From Nitrososphaerota archaeon (lineage in GTDB: Archaea; Thermoproteota; Nitrososphaeria; Nitrososphaerales; Nitrosopumilaceae), in contig JAGWFS010000001.1 in NCBI GenBank assembly GCA_028867785.1, forward strand, positions 327,748 through 391,747: a stretch of 64,000 nucleotides of DNA, given 5' to 3'. Each line of letters opens with the position of its first letter. Position 1 is the first letter of the stretch. The notes below the pieces were generated by a model. That model saw only the letters and a program-made list of their open reading frames with translations, did no database searches and was not told the origin of the DNA. Positions 18,349 through 28,088 of this stretch are shown piece by piece. The translations under genes and the position numbers were made by a program.

Positions 18349-19371
18349 ATGGGAGTGACGTACAAGGATGCAGGAATTGACATCAGTAAGATAAAACAAA
18401 GCCAGGCAAGCATAGGCAGGCTAATCTCGTCCACTCACAAGCTGCGAAATGGAATAAAGACAATGTCTGGTTTTGGCCATTATGCTGGGATAGTCGAGAT
18501 TCCAGGCGGAAAGATGCTGGCTACCCACACAGACGGAGTCGGCACCAAGGTAATAATTGCTCAGATGATGAGAAAGTATGACACCATAGGCATAGACTGC
18601 GTAGCCATGAATGTAAATGACATAATATGCACTGGAGCCGTACCAGTTTCATTTGTTGATTATATTGCAGCAAACAAAAATGATCAAAAAATATTCAAGG
18701 AAATTATACGCGGTCTTGTCAAGGGTGCCAAAAAATCCAAAGTTCCAATAGTAGGCGGAGAGACGGCCATATTACCTGACCTCATAGCAGGAAAAAATTT
18801 CTCTTTCGATTTGGCAGGAACGGTGGTCGGAATTCTTGGCAAGCAAAACATGGTTCTTGGAGATAACATAAACACGGGTGATGTGATAATTGGTGTAAAG
18901 AGCAGTGGGCTGCACTCCAATGGATATTCACTTGCAAGAAAGGTCTTGCTTTCAAAATATTCTTTGCGCGATAAGATAAGAGGACTTGGAGTTTTAGGTG
19001 AGGCGCTTTTGGAGCCGACTGAGATTTATGTTCAGCCAGTGCTTGAGGCAGTCAGGGAATGCGACATACATGGACTTGCACACATAACAGGAGGATCTTT
19101 TACCAAGCTTTTACGTCTCAAAAAAGCCGGATATGTAATAGACAGTCTTCCCGAGCCTCCAGAAATATTTCAGATCATTGAAAATCAGGATGTAGAAAAA
19201 GAGGAGATGCACAAGACGTTTAACATGGGAATTGGTTTTTGCCTGATTTCACCAGAAGAAGAGGAGGAAAGAATCAACGAGATATTCAAAAAACACGGGA
19301 TGCACAGCAGGCAGATTGGAGAGATCAAGGACAAGAAGGGAGTCTTTGTAGATTCTCTGAAGATAGCGTGA
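18349..19371 (+). CDS. purM: Phosphoribosylformylglycinamidine cyclo-ligase (AIR synthase)
   Basis: Converts FGAM and ATP to aminoimidazole ribonucleotide in purine synthesis. Family blocks: TYKDAGIDISK, ATHTDGVGTKVIIA, YDTIGIDCVAMNVNDIICTGAVPVSFVDYIA, IVGGETAILPDL, SSGLHSNGYSLAR, EPTEIYVQPVL and HGLAHITGGSF. 340 residues is the normal length. TTCTTTTATC is centred about 27 bases before the ATG. No other pur genes adjoin it. Confidence 0.95.
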   Translation: MGVTYKDAGIDISKIKQSQASIGRLISSTHKLRNGIKTMSGFGHYAGIVEIPGGKMLATHTDGVGTKVIIAQMMRKYDTIGIDCVAMNVNDIICTGAVPVSFVDYIAANKNDQKIFKEIIRGLVKGAKKSKVPIVGGETAILPDLIAGKNFSFDLAGTVVGILGKQNMVLGDNINTGDVIIGVKSSGLHSNGYSLARKVLLSKYSLRDKIRGLGVLGEALLEPTEIYVQPVLEAVRECDIHGLAHITGGSFTKLLRLKKAGYVIDSLPEPPEIFQIIENQDVEKEEMHKTFNMGIGFCLISPEEEEERINEIFKKHGMHSRQIGEIKDKKGVFVDSLKIA

Positions 19372-19372
19372 T

Positions 19373-19597
19373 TTACAGTACTAGTAGCGTCATAGTAGTC
19401 AGAACATGAGGGATTTTCCTTATCTGCATGACCGTGTTTTCCAGCTCTTTTGTAGTGTCTGCCTCTATTTTGCAGACAATATCATATAGCCCCATTACAA
19501 TGCTTACCTCCCTCACATGAGGCGTGGTCACTATGCGCTCGTATGTTTGGACTTCCCTTCCCATGTCACAGTGAATCGCCACGTAACCAATCGTCAT
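19373..19597 (-). CDS. Stand-alone Lrp/AsnC RAM-domain protein
   Basis: A 74-residue protein with the RAM fold: IGYVAIHCDMGREVQTYERIV, HVREVSIVMGLYDIVCKIEADT, then a helix and TTMTLLVL. No DNA-binding domain. It is a distant paralogue of the protein at 17532 and converges with purM, one base apart. It probably acts as a small-molecule-sensing subunit. Confidence 0.8.
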   Translation of the reverse strand: MTIGYVAIHCDMGREVQTYERIVTTPHVREVSIVMGLYDIVCKIEADTTKELENTVMQIRKIPHVLTTMTLLVL

Positions 19598-19683
19598 TTC
19601 AGTATTCTCTGGATTTTATGATTGTCTTGATTGCCAAAAAGGGTTTTGTTTTTGCACGTTCAGATTAGGATTTAATACCCAAC

Positions 19684-21285
19684 TTGTCCAAGCAATGCGT
19701 GCAGCAGATAGGGACAAGCTTTGAAGACGCATGCAGGGAAATTTCTCACAACCTGCTTGCAATAACAGAGCCCACAAACAAAGACGTAAAGCGCGAGGTT
19801 AAGCGAATTTGTACCAAGTATTCGCTAGAGAGGATACCGAGAAATTACGAGATTCTTGCATCAGTTAGCGGGCAGGATTTTGCCAAGCTTCAGAGGGCGC
19901 TTGTTAGAAAACCTGTCAAGACCGCTTCTGGGGTTGCAGTAATTGCACTCATGCCAAAGCCATATGCCTGCCCGCATGGAAGGTGCACGTATTGCCCCGG
20001 TGGAATCGAATTTAACACGCCCAACAGCTATACAGGTCGCGAGCCTTCTACACAAAATGCTATATTGAACAGCTATGACCCAAAAAAGCAAGTCCTTGAC
20101 AAGTTGGAACACCTGATTGGGTATGGGCATGACAGTACAAAACTTGAGCTGGTGATCGTAGGAGGCACATTTCTTTTCATGCCAAAGGATTATCAGGTGT
20201 CATTTATCAAGTCGTGTTTTGATGCACTAAATGGATTTGATTCGGTAGACTTGGAATCAGCCAAGAAAAACAATGAAAACGCAAACATCAGAAACGTCGG
20301 ATTTACCATTGAAACAAAACCAGACTATTGCAAGGCGCAGCATGTAGACTTGATGCTTGACTATGGAATAACAAGAGTCGAGATCGGGGTACAGACTCTT
20401 CGCGATAGAGTGTATCAGATTGTCAACAGGGGCCACTCATTCCAAGACGTGGTAGAGTCATTTCAGATATCAAAAGATGCAGGATACAAGATTGTAGCAC
20501 ACATGATGCCAGGACTTCCAACCATGACCCCTGAAGAGGATATCGAGGACTTCAAAAAGTTGTTTTCAGATCCCGCTCTAAAACCAGACATGCTGAAGAT
20601 TTACCCGACACTGGTTCTTGAAAATACTCCGCTCTACGAGTCCTACAAGGAAGGCAAGTTCTTGCCGTACTCGCATGATGACATGATCAAAGTTCTAACC
20701 GAAATGAAAAAGATAATCCCAAGATGGGTAAGGATAATGAGGATGCAGCGTGAGATATCATCAGACCAGATCATTTCCGGCCCCAACCTTGGCAACCTGC
20801 GCCAGATAGTTCAGCAAAATCTCAAGAAACAAAACCTTTCCTGCAAGTGCATCAGATGCAGGGAGGCTGGCTTGTCAGACGGCTTGATTGACATTGACGA
20901 TATCATGATGAACAGGGAAAATTACGAATCTTCCTGCGGACAAGAGGTATTTCTTTCATACGACGATTCAAAGGACAAGATATTCGGGTTTTTGAGACTG
21001 AGAAAACCAAGCAGTATTGCTCACAGAAGCGAAGTCTCGGGCAATACGTGCATAGTAAGGGAACTCCACGTATACGGCAAATCACTCAAGCTTGGCGAGC
21101 GCGACAAAGATGGGATACAGCATCTTGGACTTGGAAAAAAATTGATGAGAGAGGCGGAAAGAATTTCAAGGGAAGAGTTTGATGCAAAGAACCTTCTTGT
21201 CATAAGTGCAGTAGGTACAAGAGAATACTATAGAAAACAGGGATATGCATTGTGCGGTCCCTACATGTCAAAGGAATTGGCATAA
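19684..21285 (+). CDS. elp3: Elp3-family tRNA U34 modification enzyme (radical SAM + GNAT)
   Basis: Attaches the carboxymethyl group to wobble uridine using acetyl-CoA. An N-terminal region is followed by the radical-SAM domain with CPHGRCTYCPGG, GGTFLFMP and GFTIETKPDYC, a Cys-rich stretch (CKCIRCREAG) and the C-terminal GNAT domain (RELHVYG, HLGLGKKLMREAERIS, YYRKQGY). The TTG at 19684 lies only about 10 bases from the nearest TATA-like TTTAATAC; the GTG at 19699 (MQQIGTSF) has the standard spacing and may be the true start. The stop overlaps lysS (TAATG). Confidence 0.92.
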   Translation: MSKQCVQQIGTSFEDACREISHNLLAITEPTNKDVKREVKRICTKYSLERIPRNYEILASVSGQDFAKLQRALVRKPVKTASGVAVIALMPKPYACPHGRCTYCPGGIEFNTPNSYTGREPSTQNAILNSYDPKKQVLDKLEHLIGYGHDSTKLELVIVGGTFLFMPKDYQVSFIKSCFDALNGFDSVDLESAKKNNENANIRNVGFTIETKPDYCKAQHVDLMLDYGITRVEIGVQTLRDRVYQIVNRGHSFQDVVESFQISKDAGYKIVAHMMPGLPTMTPEEDIEDFKKLFSDPALKPDMLKIYPTLVLENTPLYESYKEGKFLPYSHDDMIKVLTEMKKIIPRWVRIMRMQREISSDQIISGPNLGNLRQIVQQNLKKQNLSCKCIRCREAGLSDGLIDIDDIMMNRENYESSCGQEVFLSYDDSKDKIFGFLRLRKPSSIAHRSEVSGNTCIVRELHVYGKSLKLGERDKDGIQHLGLGKKLMREAERISREEFDAKNLLVISAVGTREYYRKQGYALCGPYMSKELA

Positions 21286-22871
21286 TGGAAGAACAAAAAA
21301 TAATCGGAAGGGGAACGTGGATAGACAAGCTTGCAGACGAGCTTCTTCAGAGAGAAAAGTCCCTTGGACGAAGCACTGACATCATAAGAGTTGAGAGCGG
21401 TCTTGGCGCATCTGGCATTCCCCACATTGGAAGTCTCGGAGATGCAGTCAGGGCATACGGCATAAAGATGGCACTTGAAAACATGGGATACAGATCAGAG
21501 CTTGTCGCGTATTCAGATGATCTTGACGGACTAAGAAAGATACCCGAGGGGCTTCCTGACTGGTTAAAAGATCACATCGCCAAGCCTGTTTCGTTCATTC
21601 CCGATCCATTTGGATGCCACGACTCGTACGGCCTGCACATGAGCAGCCTCCTTCTTGACGGACTTGACAAGCTGGGAATCAAGTACAAGTTTCAGAGAGG
21701 AGTTGACACATACAGAAACGGTCTGCTAAAAGATCAGATGCATACAATTCTCACAAACAGCAAAAAAATTGGAGAAAAAATTGCAGAACTTGTAGGGCAG
21801 GAAAAATACCAGGAAGCTCTGCCCTACTTTCCGGTTTGCGCAAACTGCGGTAGGTTGTACACCGCGGTTGCTTATGAGTATCTTCCAGACGAGAAAAAGA
21901 TCAAATACAAATGCAGTAGCACTACAATAGGTTCCAAAGTTCTTGACGGGTGCGGACATGACGGAGTTGCTGACATCACAAAGGACCTTGGAAAGCTTGC
22001 ATGGAAGGTAGAGTTTGCAGCAAGATGGCAGGCGTTTGACATAAGATTTGAGGCATATGGAAAAGACATCATGGACTCTGTCAAGGTCAATGACTGGGTT
22101 GCAGATGAGATACTTGGTTTTCACCACCCAACGCATGTAAAATACGAGATGTTCCTTGACAAGGGCGGCAAAAAGATATCCAAATCGCTTGGAAACGTGG
22201 TGACCTCACAGGCATGGCTAAGATATGGAACTCCAAAGTCGATCTTGCTTCTCCTATACAAGAGAATCACTGGAACGCGTGAGGTCGGCTTTGAAGACAT
22301 ACCCGCACTGATGGACGAATATCACGAGCTTGAGAATATTTATTTTGGAAAGATAAAACTCGACAACGAGGCAAAGACAGTAAAGACAAAGGGACTGTAT
22401 GAATACGTGAACCTGTTAAATCCCCCCAAAGGCCAGGCGCCATACGTGAATTACAGATTGCTTGTACAGTTGTGCAAGATATTCAGGGAGGACAGGGTTT
22501 CCAAAGTGGCAAAAAAACTTGTAGAATACAGGACAATAAGCGAATCTTCTGCAGAAATTGATCAGCTGATAATACTGGCGGGAAATTATGCCGATGATTT
22601 TGACAAGCCAGCCAAGGTAGAAGTACATCTAGATGATGCGACAAAAAAGGCATTGTCGGAGCTTGTGAACATCTTGTCTGTTGACAGCGAGCCTGCGGAT
22701 CTGCAAAATGACATATACCAGATTGCAAAAAACAACGGAGTCCAGCCAAAGGACTTTTTCAAGATTCTATACCAGATAATACTGGCTGCAGAAAGAGGAC
22801 CAAAACTTGGGCCGTTCATACTAGACATTGGAAGAAAAAAAGCAGCTGCTGTCATCTCTGAACACCTCTAG
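21285..22871 (+). CDS. lysS: Lysyl-tRNA synthetase, class I
   Basis: About 528 residues from the ATG at 21285, which overlaps the elp3 stop by one base. Signature HIGS (GIPHIGSLGDAVR) and KISKS (GKKISKSLGN) motifs of the class I Rossmann fold are present, with a Cys zinc-binding insert (CANCGRLY...CGHDG) and a C-terminal anticodon-binding helical cage. The archaeal type I enzyme, not the bacterial class II one. Coupling with elp3 links two tRNA functions. Confidence 0.95.
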   Translation: MEEQKIIGRGTWIDKLADELLQREKSLGRSTDIIRVESGLGASGIPHIGSLGDAVRAYGIKMALENMGYRSELVAYSDDLDGLRKIPEGLPDWLKDHIAKPVSFIPDPFGCHDSYGLHMSSLLLDGLDKLGIKYKFQRGVDTYRNGLLKDQMHTILTNSKKIGEKIAELVGQEKYQEALPYFPVCANCGRLYTAVAYEYLPDEKKIKYKCSSTTIGSKVLDGCGHDGVADITKDLGKLAWKVEFAARWQAFDIRFEAYGKDIMDSVKVNDWVADEILGFHHPTHVKYEMFLDKGGKKISKSLGNVVTSQAWLRYGTPKSILLLLYKRITGTREVGFEDIPALMDEYHELENIYFGKIKLDNEAKTVKTKGLYEYVNLLNPPKGQAPYVNYRLLVQLCKIFREDRVSKVAKKLVEYRTISESSAEIDQLIILAGNYADDFDKPAKVEVHLDDATKKALSELVNILSVDSEPADLQNDIYQIAKNNGVQPKDFFKILYQIILAAERGPKLGPFILDIGRKKAAAVISEHL

Positions 22872-22873
22872 AT

Positions 22874-23068
22874 ATGGCGCACAACGAACATAACAGACCC
22901 AAAGGAAGCGGCATGGTCATGATTGCAATAGGAATACTAATTTTCGTGTTTGCTCCAGGCTACTTTAAAAATGACCTGGTTGGAGGCATTGCCATAATCG
23001 CATTTGGATTTGCCATAGGAGGTCTGGGTTTTTACATAAGCTTCCTCAAGAAGAAGAAAATTGCCTAG
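22874..23068 (+). CDS. Small two-helix membrane protein
   Basis: A 64-residue protein starting two bases after lysS. Polar N-terminus (MAHNEHNRPKGSG), two hydrophobic helices (MVMIAIGILIFVFAPGYF and GGIAIIAFGFAIGGLGFYISF) and a basic tail KKKKIA. Probably co-transcribed with lysS. Function unknown. Confidence 0.65.
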   Translation: MAHNEHNRPKGSGMVMIAIGILIFVFAPGYFKNDLVGGIAIIAFGFAIGGLGFYISFLKKKKIA

Positions 23069-23125
23069 CTTCTTTATTCTTGAAAAGAGGAATGCTTTTC
23101 TTACCATGAACAACAAGTTCTACTA

Positions 23126-23950
23126 ATGGGGCTCTTTGGCCGCTCAAAGAAAGAAACTGGCAAGGAAGAAAGTTCAAAAGATAACGTGCAGGAACGCAGT
23201 GCAGAGCAGGATCAAAAAGAACAATTGCAAAATGAACTTCTCCAGATAAAAAACGAAATACAAGAAAATACCCTCACACTTGATTCGTATGTACGTGAGC
23301 TTGACGGAATAAAAAGTGAGATCGAGGCTACTACAAAAGAATCCCAGTCAGCCAAGGGCGAACTAGACTCCCTAAGATCAGAGATTGCCACAATAAAAAA
23401 AGAGCGCGAGTCAGCGCTTGACCAGATCAAGGCAGCCAAGGCAGAGCTTGACATGATAAAGTCCCAATACACCCAGAAGGAGGCAGAGACAGCAAGGCAG
23501 CAGATACAGCGCATAAAAGACGAGATATCCTCAATTGAATCTCAAAAAGAAGGCAAGACGAGGGAACTTGAGGAGATTCAATCAAAGATAGACCAGTCCA
23601 AAAAGGAGATCAAGGAGGAAAGCGAAGCAGTTCAAAAAGCAAGAACTGAACTCGAGTCCCTAAAATCGCAGCAGGAATTGAAGAAAAAAGAAGTGATAAT
23701 AGTAAAGAACGAATTGGAGTTCATAGAAAAAGAGCTTGCATCAGTAGGGAGGAAGGACGATACCAAAAAGGTCGTAGAAGCCGCAGGAGCAGTAACAGCT
23801 GCACTCAATTCAAAATACGAGGCCGTAAAAAAGGAGATCGACATAGTAAAGGCTGCGCTGGCAAGAACAAGGGAGGAATACGAAGCTGCCAAAAACGAGA
23901 TAAGCTTACTCAAAGGCAAACTTGAGAGTCAAAACTCAGTTGACCAGTGA
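23126..23950 (+). CDS. Long coiled-coil protein
   Basis: A 274-residue protein. After a short Gly/Lys-rich start (MGLFGRSKKETGKEE) almost the whole length is heptad-type Glu/Lys/Leu/Ile sequence, with repeated I-K-x-E-(I/L) units (residues about 30-270). No catalytic motif. It is likely a structural or tethering protein; SMC-like ATPase motifs are absent. Low-complexity composition makes homology calls unsafe. Confidence 0.65.
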   Translation: MGLFGRSKKETGKEESSKDNVQERSAEQDQKEQLQNELLQIKNEIQENTLTLDSYVRELDGIKSEIEATTKESQSAKGELDSLRSEIATIKKERESALDQIKAAKAELDMIKSQYTQKEAETARQQIQRIKDEISSIESQKEGKTRELEEIQSKIDQSKKEIKEESEAVQKARTELESLKSQQELKKKEVIIVKNELEFIEKELASVGRKDDTKKVVEAAGAVTAALNSKYEAVKKEIDIVKAALARTREEYEAAKNEISLLKGKLESQNSVDQ

Positions 23951-23951
23951 C

Positions 23952-25436
23952 TTATTTGGTATGAACCAGTGTTTGAATAACAGATTTTCTCAGGAACACG
24001 GCCAATCCTACCGATGCAATTGACACAATCGTGGCGCAGAAAAATATCAAATTGTATGAATCAGGCGTTGGAAATGTGCCCGCTATTCCTGCCAGCGATG
24101 TCTTATGAGTCTGCATAAACATGCCAGCCATTGCAGGTCCTATAGATGCACCAATTATTCTAATCAGCGTGCTCATCCCCAGAGATACTCCAACATTCTG
24201 TCTTGGAGTTGCAAGCATGATTACATTCATCGAACCTACGTTGATAAGCGATAATCCAGTGGACAGGACTGCAAGACTGATAGAAATTGTAAACTCGGTA
24301 GAATGATACAACAAAAGGCTTGCAAATCCTGCAGCACCGATCATGCTACCTGCGATTATCGGTTTTGTGGAACCAAGTTTTGAGATGATAAATCCCGAAG
24401 TCGGTCCAAAGATGAGCAGAACCAGTGCAAATGGCAATTGCACGTTTGCAGTAGCGACAGGCGCCTCCCCAAATCCAAGCGGGACAGGGCTTCGAACCAA
24501 CACCGGTATTGTCTGGAAGACCATGAACATGGACATGCCTACAATCATTATCATAACATTTGCCGGAAGTATTGTCTTGTTGAGCAATATCTTCAGATCT
24601 ATCAGCGGAGAGGCCGATCTCTTTTCAATTATTACGAAAAGCACCATATAGACCACACCGATTGCAACCAGGCCAAACATCGTAGAGAATGATACCGAGT
24701 CCCCGGTCTCAACAAAAGTCAGTGCCATCAAAAAGGCAGTTACGGATACTGCAAGGGTCACTGCACCTTGAATGTCCAAGTTGCTTTTCGAGCTGGTAAT
24801 CTTCTGATTCTGTCCTTCCGTCCTCCATTGCGGATGGACTTCGTTTACATGTATGAATTTCCGAACAACTGCTATCAATGTCAATACAATCGGAATTATC
24901 GAGAAGAAGGTGGCCTGCCAGCCATAGTTTTGAATCAAGTGCCCGCCTGCAACAAGTCCTATTACCGCACCGGCTGCAAACATGGATGTTATCACTCCCT
25001 GTCCTATGGCAAGCTTGCGCATCGGGAATTGTTCCCTTATCAATCCAAAGGCAATTGGGAACATTGACATGCCGATTCCCTGAATCACTCTGACTGCTAG
25101 CATCTCATAGATATTTGTGACAAATCCCCCAAGAGATACCCCCACTGCATAAATCATAATTATGACAATTAGCATCTTTTTCTTCCCATAGATGTCAGAT
25201 AGTTTTCCTGCAATTGGGGTCATGATTGCTCCGGCCACAAGATATGTTGTAAGAATCCATGATGATATGCCATATGAAATATGAAAATCTTTGATGAGGT
25301 CTGGAATTGCTGGCACTAGCATTGTTTCTGCATACATCACCATGGTTGCAAGAAGACTAAGTATAATGAGCGTCTTCCATGCAGTAGATGATATTTTATC
25401 AGAAGATGCTTCCTTTTGGTCCTTTGACATTACCAT
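23952..25436 (-). CDS. MFS drug-efflux transporter (DHA2-like)
   Basis: A 494-residue protein with about 14 predicted helices. The MFS motif A appears as GKLSDIYGKKKMLI in loop 2-3, and motif-C-like glycine pattern in helix 5 (AAGAVIGLVAGGHLIQNYGW). The length and 14-helix layout fit proton-driven multidrug exporters. It lies five bases downstream of a marR-type regulator in the same direction, a common efflux operon, so induction by a toxic compound is likely. Confidence 0.87.
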   Translation of the reverse strand: MVMSKDQKEASSDKISSTAWKTLIILSLLATMVMYAETMLVPAIPDLIKDFHISYGISSWILTTYLVAGAIMTPIAGKLSDIYGKKKMLIVIIMIYAVGVSLGGFVTNIYEMLAVRVIQGIGMSMFPIAFGLIREQFPMRKLAIGQGVITSMFAAGAVIGLVAGGHLIQNYGWQATFFSIIPIVLTLIAVVRKFIHVNEVHPQWRTEGQNQKITSSKSNLDIQGAVTLAVSVTAFLMALTFVETGDSVSFSTMFGLVAIGVVYMVLFVIIEKRSASPLIDLKILLNKTILPANVMIMIVGMSMFMVFQTIPVLVRSPVPLGFGEAPVATANVQLPFALVLLIFGPTSGFIISKLGSTKPIIAGSMIGAAGFASLLLYHSTEFTISISLAVLSTGLSLINVGSMNVIMLATPRQNVGVSLGMSTLIRIIGASIGPAMAGMFMQTHKTSLAGIAGTFPTPDSYNLIFFCATIVSIASVGLAVFLRKSVIQTLVHTK

Positions 25437-25441
25437 TTATT

Positions 25442-25924
25442 TCATCTCAAAGTTTTTCTTGGCACAGCAACCACTGTATCAACCTCAAAATGCTCAGACA
25501 GGTTTTTTGATATCTTGCGCAATGTTTTCATGGTAGTCACAAGTTCGTCTTCCGATACTTCTTTTGTAGAGACTTTTCGTATATGCAAGGCACATTCCAT
25601 CATCGAGTTCCACAAAGAGTCTGCACGCGAAGTCAGGTATATTCTGTTTACTCTCCTGTCTTTAGAATCCGGTTTTCTTTTTAGCAGTCCTTCTTTTTCC
25701 ATTTTGTCAATTACTGGTACAAGCGTTGCCCCCTCTATTCCGACCTTGTCTGCGATCTCTTTCTGCGTCAGTCCCGGATGCTGGATAAGGGTTACAACCA
25801 CCCTCCATTGACTGATTGTCACACCCACGTTCTTTCTCAGTTCCAGGTCCAGAGTTTTTTGAAAGGCCTTTGCAGTACTGTTTACTACAAACCCTACGCT
25901 GGTTTCAAAGTCGTATTTTGCCAT
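25442..25924 (-). CDS. MarR-family transcriptional regulator
   Basis: Winged-helix dimer protein; 160 residues from MAKYDFE (ATG 25924). The frame extends to 25945, but that ATG is too close to the TATA-like CTTAAAAT (25959-25966) and lies inside the dyads. HTH: GLTQKEIADKVGIEGATLVPVIDKMEKEGLLKRK, wing DSKDRRVNRIYLT. First gene of an operon with the MFS exporter, which it presumably represses. Confidence 0.88.
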   Translation of the reverse strand: MAKYDFETSVGFVVNSTAKAFQKTLDLELRKNVGVTISQWRVVVTLIQHPGLTQKEIADKVGIEGATLVPVIDKMEKEGLLKRKPDSKDRRVNRIYLTSRADSLWNSMMECALHIRKVSTKEVSEDELVTTMKTLRKISKNLSEHFEVDTVVAVPRKTLR

Positions 25925-25936
25925 ATCGCTTAGATG

Positions 25937-25958
25937 ACTAATCATTAGTTAGCTAACT
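25937..25958. promoter_or_regulatory. Two overlapping dyads, candidate MarR operator
   Basis: ACTAATCATTAGT (25937-25949) and the perfect palindrome AGTTAGCTAACT (25947-25958) overlap between the TATA-like element and the marR start. MarR proteins bind such dyads to repress their own operon. Confidence 0.5.
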
Positions 25959-26021
25959 ATTTTAAGCCTTGCAACAATACAACGATCTCTTTATATCTTC
26001 CAGCAGGCCTGAGTCGTATCT

Positions 26022-26600
26022 GTGACAAAGAAGGAACCAAGCGTGATTGGTGTCAAGGTTCTAGAACAAAACGGCGTCAACATAAAGGAATTGATAAGCG
26101 CCCTGGTTTACAACGCATCTGTAGAGTTTACGGCATACTACTATTTTACAAACCTAAGAGCCCACTGTACTGGGATGGAGGGCGAGTCTTTGAAGGGAGT
26201 CATCGAAGACGCAAGACTCGAAGACCTGAGCCACTTTGAATCATGCCTTTCAAGAATTTATGAGCTTGGAGGCAAGTTGCCGCTTGACGCACAGACATTT
26301 ATCAAAATGTCAGGCTGTGAATTTTTGCAGCTCCCCCCAAATCCAACTGATGCCAAGGCAATTCTTGAAAAATGCCTAAAGGCCGAGCAGGGCGCCATTG
26401 TAAACTGGAACAAGGTGTGCAATATGACCCTAGGAAAAGATCCTGCAACCTACGATGTCGCAAAGGACATACTCAGAGAAGAGATAGAACACGAGGCATG
26501 GTTCCTTGAATTATTGCATGACAGGCCTTCCGGACACATGAGAAGAAAATATCCCGGAGAAAGGCCCCACACCCAGAAACATTCCAGGGCACTTGGTTAG
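26022..26600 (+). CDS. Ferritin-like (Dps-like, DPSL) protein
   Basis: A 192-residue four-helix-bundle protein. Carboxylate/His pairs typical of ferritin-like di-iron sites: E in SVEFTAYYYF, EDLSHFE in helix 2 and EEIEHEAWF in the last helix. Cys residues (SGCEF, EKCLKAE, NKVC) recall the thioferritin/DPSL group. It would oxidise and store iron using peroxide or O2. GTG start with CTCTTTATATC about 29 bases upstream. Confidence 0.75.
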   Translation: MTKKEPSVIGVKVLEQNGVNIKELISALVYNASVEFTAYYYFTNLRAHCTGMEGESLKGVIEDARLEDLSHFESCLSRIYELGGKLPLDAQTFIKMSGCEFLQLPPNPTDAKAILEKCLKAEQGAIVNWNKVCNMTLGKDPATYDVAKDILREEIEHEAWFLELLHDRPSGHMRRKYPGERPHTQKHSRALG

Positions 26601-26630
26601 CTGAAAAAAGAAGATACGAGGTTTTTGTAA

Positions 26631-27632
26631 CTAGTTGAGATTCTTGTTTTTTTCCATCTGAATTTTAATCTCTTTTTTTAGTGCAGTGTATCTATTTCGT
26701 ATGGTTACAGATGTGATTCCAGAGGCCTTGGCAATTTCAAACTGAGTCTTCTTTTCTCCGTTTAGGATGCATGAGAGATACAGAGTAGCAGCCGCCAGCG
26801 CCATTGGATTTTTGCCTGCCGAGATTCCTTTTTCAGACAGTTGTAAGAGAATCTTCAATGCGTCTCTTTGCGTCTTTTCACTTATGCTTGCCTCATGTGC
26901 TATCTTGGTTACAAATTCTGCAGGATTTGACGGATCAAGAGACATCTCAAGTTTTTCGATCAGGTTTCTGCATGCCCGGCTAACCTCTTTCTTGCTCACG
27001 TTGGCTGCCCGAGAGATGTCAATGAGGGAACGCGGGATATCAGTTTGCCTGCATGCCAGATATACGGAAGCACACATGATTCCTTTTGCGCTGCGGCCTA
27101 TGGTTATTCTCTTTTGCATTGCTTTCCTGTACAGATATGCAGAATTTTCCGCGGTAGAATCTGGAAGGCCCAATTTTGTTTTTAGTGAATAGAGAAGCAA
27201 GAGCGCAGACCGCAGTGTGCGGTTAGATGACGCTGTCCTGCTTCTGCTGTTAAGCACTTTGAGCCTGCCAAACGTGTTCTTCATGTAGCTAGACAGCGAG
27301 CGCCCCATAGCATCCTTGTCTGAGATGACAGTCATCATCCCCATATCATACATAGCAAGCGATTGCTCTGGCCCTGTTCTTGCCTTTGAAATAAATTCTG
27401 ATGCATCAGAGATGTGCTCTGGGCTTGGATCTATAGATCTTTCAAGCAGCACAAATCCGCATGAACCGCAGATTATCTCACCAGACGAAGTATCGGTAAT
27501 TATTGGTGCTCCTTTGCATCCTCTAGTAGGACATTTCGGGGATGCAATATCCAAAGCTTCCATCTTCTTTGATATGGCATCCATGCCATTGGAATCATCA
27601 TAAAGAATCTGAGTTTTGTTTGTCTTTGCCAA
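26631..27632 (-). CDS. tfb: Transcription initiation factor TFB
   Basis: An archaeal TFIIB homologue of 333 residues: N-terminal zinc ribbon (CPTRGC...CGSC), B-reader/linker region, and two cyclin repeats (KRITIGRSAKGIMCASVYLACRQ and GKNPMALAAATLYLSCILNG), ending with the HTH ITSVTIRNRYTALKKEI. It recruits RNA polymerase to TBP-bound promoters. TTG start overlapping the stop of the SRPBCC gene (TAATTG). Thaumarchaea carry many TFB copies. Confidence 0.93.
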   Translation of the reverse strand: MAKTNKTQILYDDSNGMDAISKKMEALDIASPKCPTRGCKGAPIITDTSSGEIICGSCGFVLLERSIDPSPEHISDASEFISKARTGPEQSLAMYDMGMMTVISDKDAMGRSLSSYMKNTFGRLKVLNSRSRTASSNRTLRSALLLLYSLKTKLGLPDSTAENSAYLYRKAMQKRITIGRSAKGIMCASVYLACRQTDIPRSLIDISRAANVSKKEVSRACRNLIEKLEMSLDPSNPAEFVTKIAHEASISEKTQRDALKILLQLSEKGISAGKNPMALAAATLYLSCILNGEKKTQFEIAKASGITSVTIRNRYTALKKEIKIQMEKNKNLN

Positions 27633-28088
27633 TTAATTCACCCACAATCTCTCCGCCATTGGAATGTCGCATTCGAACCCCTCGGATCTTCTTTTTATCA
27701 GGTCAGCCGCAAGTTCGGCCTCAGCTTGGAACAATTCTGCAAGCCTTTTGGAATCATGGCGCCCTATTCCGGGAAATTCATAACTCATCTGGATCTCAAG
27801 CAGTGTTGTTTGGCCCAGAGGAAACAACAAGATATCTCTTGTGCCAGATATCACTCCGCTGACCCAGTGTACCTGGATTCTTTCCATCGGATGAATCGTT
27901 AGGACTTGTATGCATACATTGTCCCTGCCAAGTATTACTTCGCGCGTAACCGCATTTCCATTCCTAGAAAGATTCCTGATTGATGTTATCCCTCTCCAGA
28001 AATACGAGTCGTCATTGATATTAGATACAATCTCCCACGCCCTTTCCCGCGTAACACCTATTCGCAGTCTTACCTTGATTTTTACCAA
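27633..28088 (-). CDS. SRPBCC-like ligand-binding protein
   Basis: A 151-residue helix-grip protein similar over most of its length to the 8569 gene product: VTRERAWEIVSNINDDSYFWRG, SRNGNAVTREVILG, SGVISGTRDILL. The C-terminal helix is longer and ends MAERLWVN. It directly precedes tfb with overlapping stop/start, so the two are co-transcribed. Ligand unknown. Confidence 0.75.
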   Translation of the reverse strand: MVKIKVRLRIGVTRERAWEIVSNINDDSYFWRGITSIRNLSRNGNAVTREVILGRDNVCIQVLTIHPMERIQVHWVSGVISGTRDILLFPLGQTTLLEIQMSYEFPGIGRHDSKRLAELFQAEAELAADLIKRRSEGFECDIPMAERLWVN

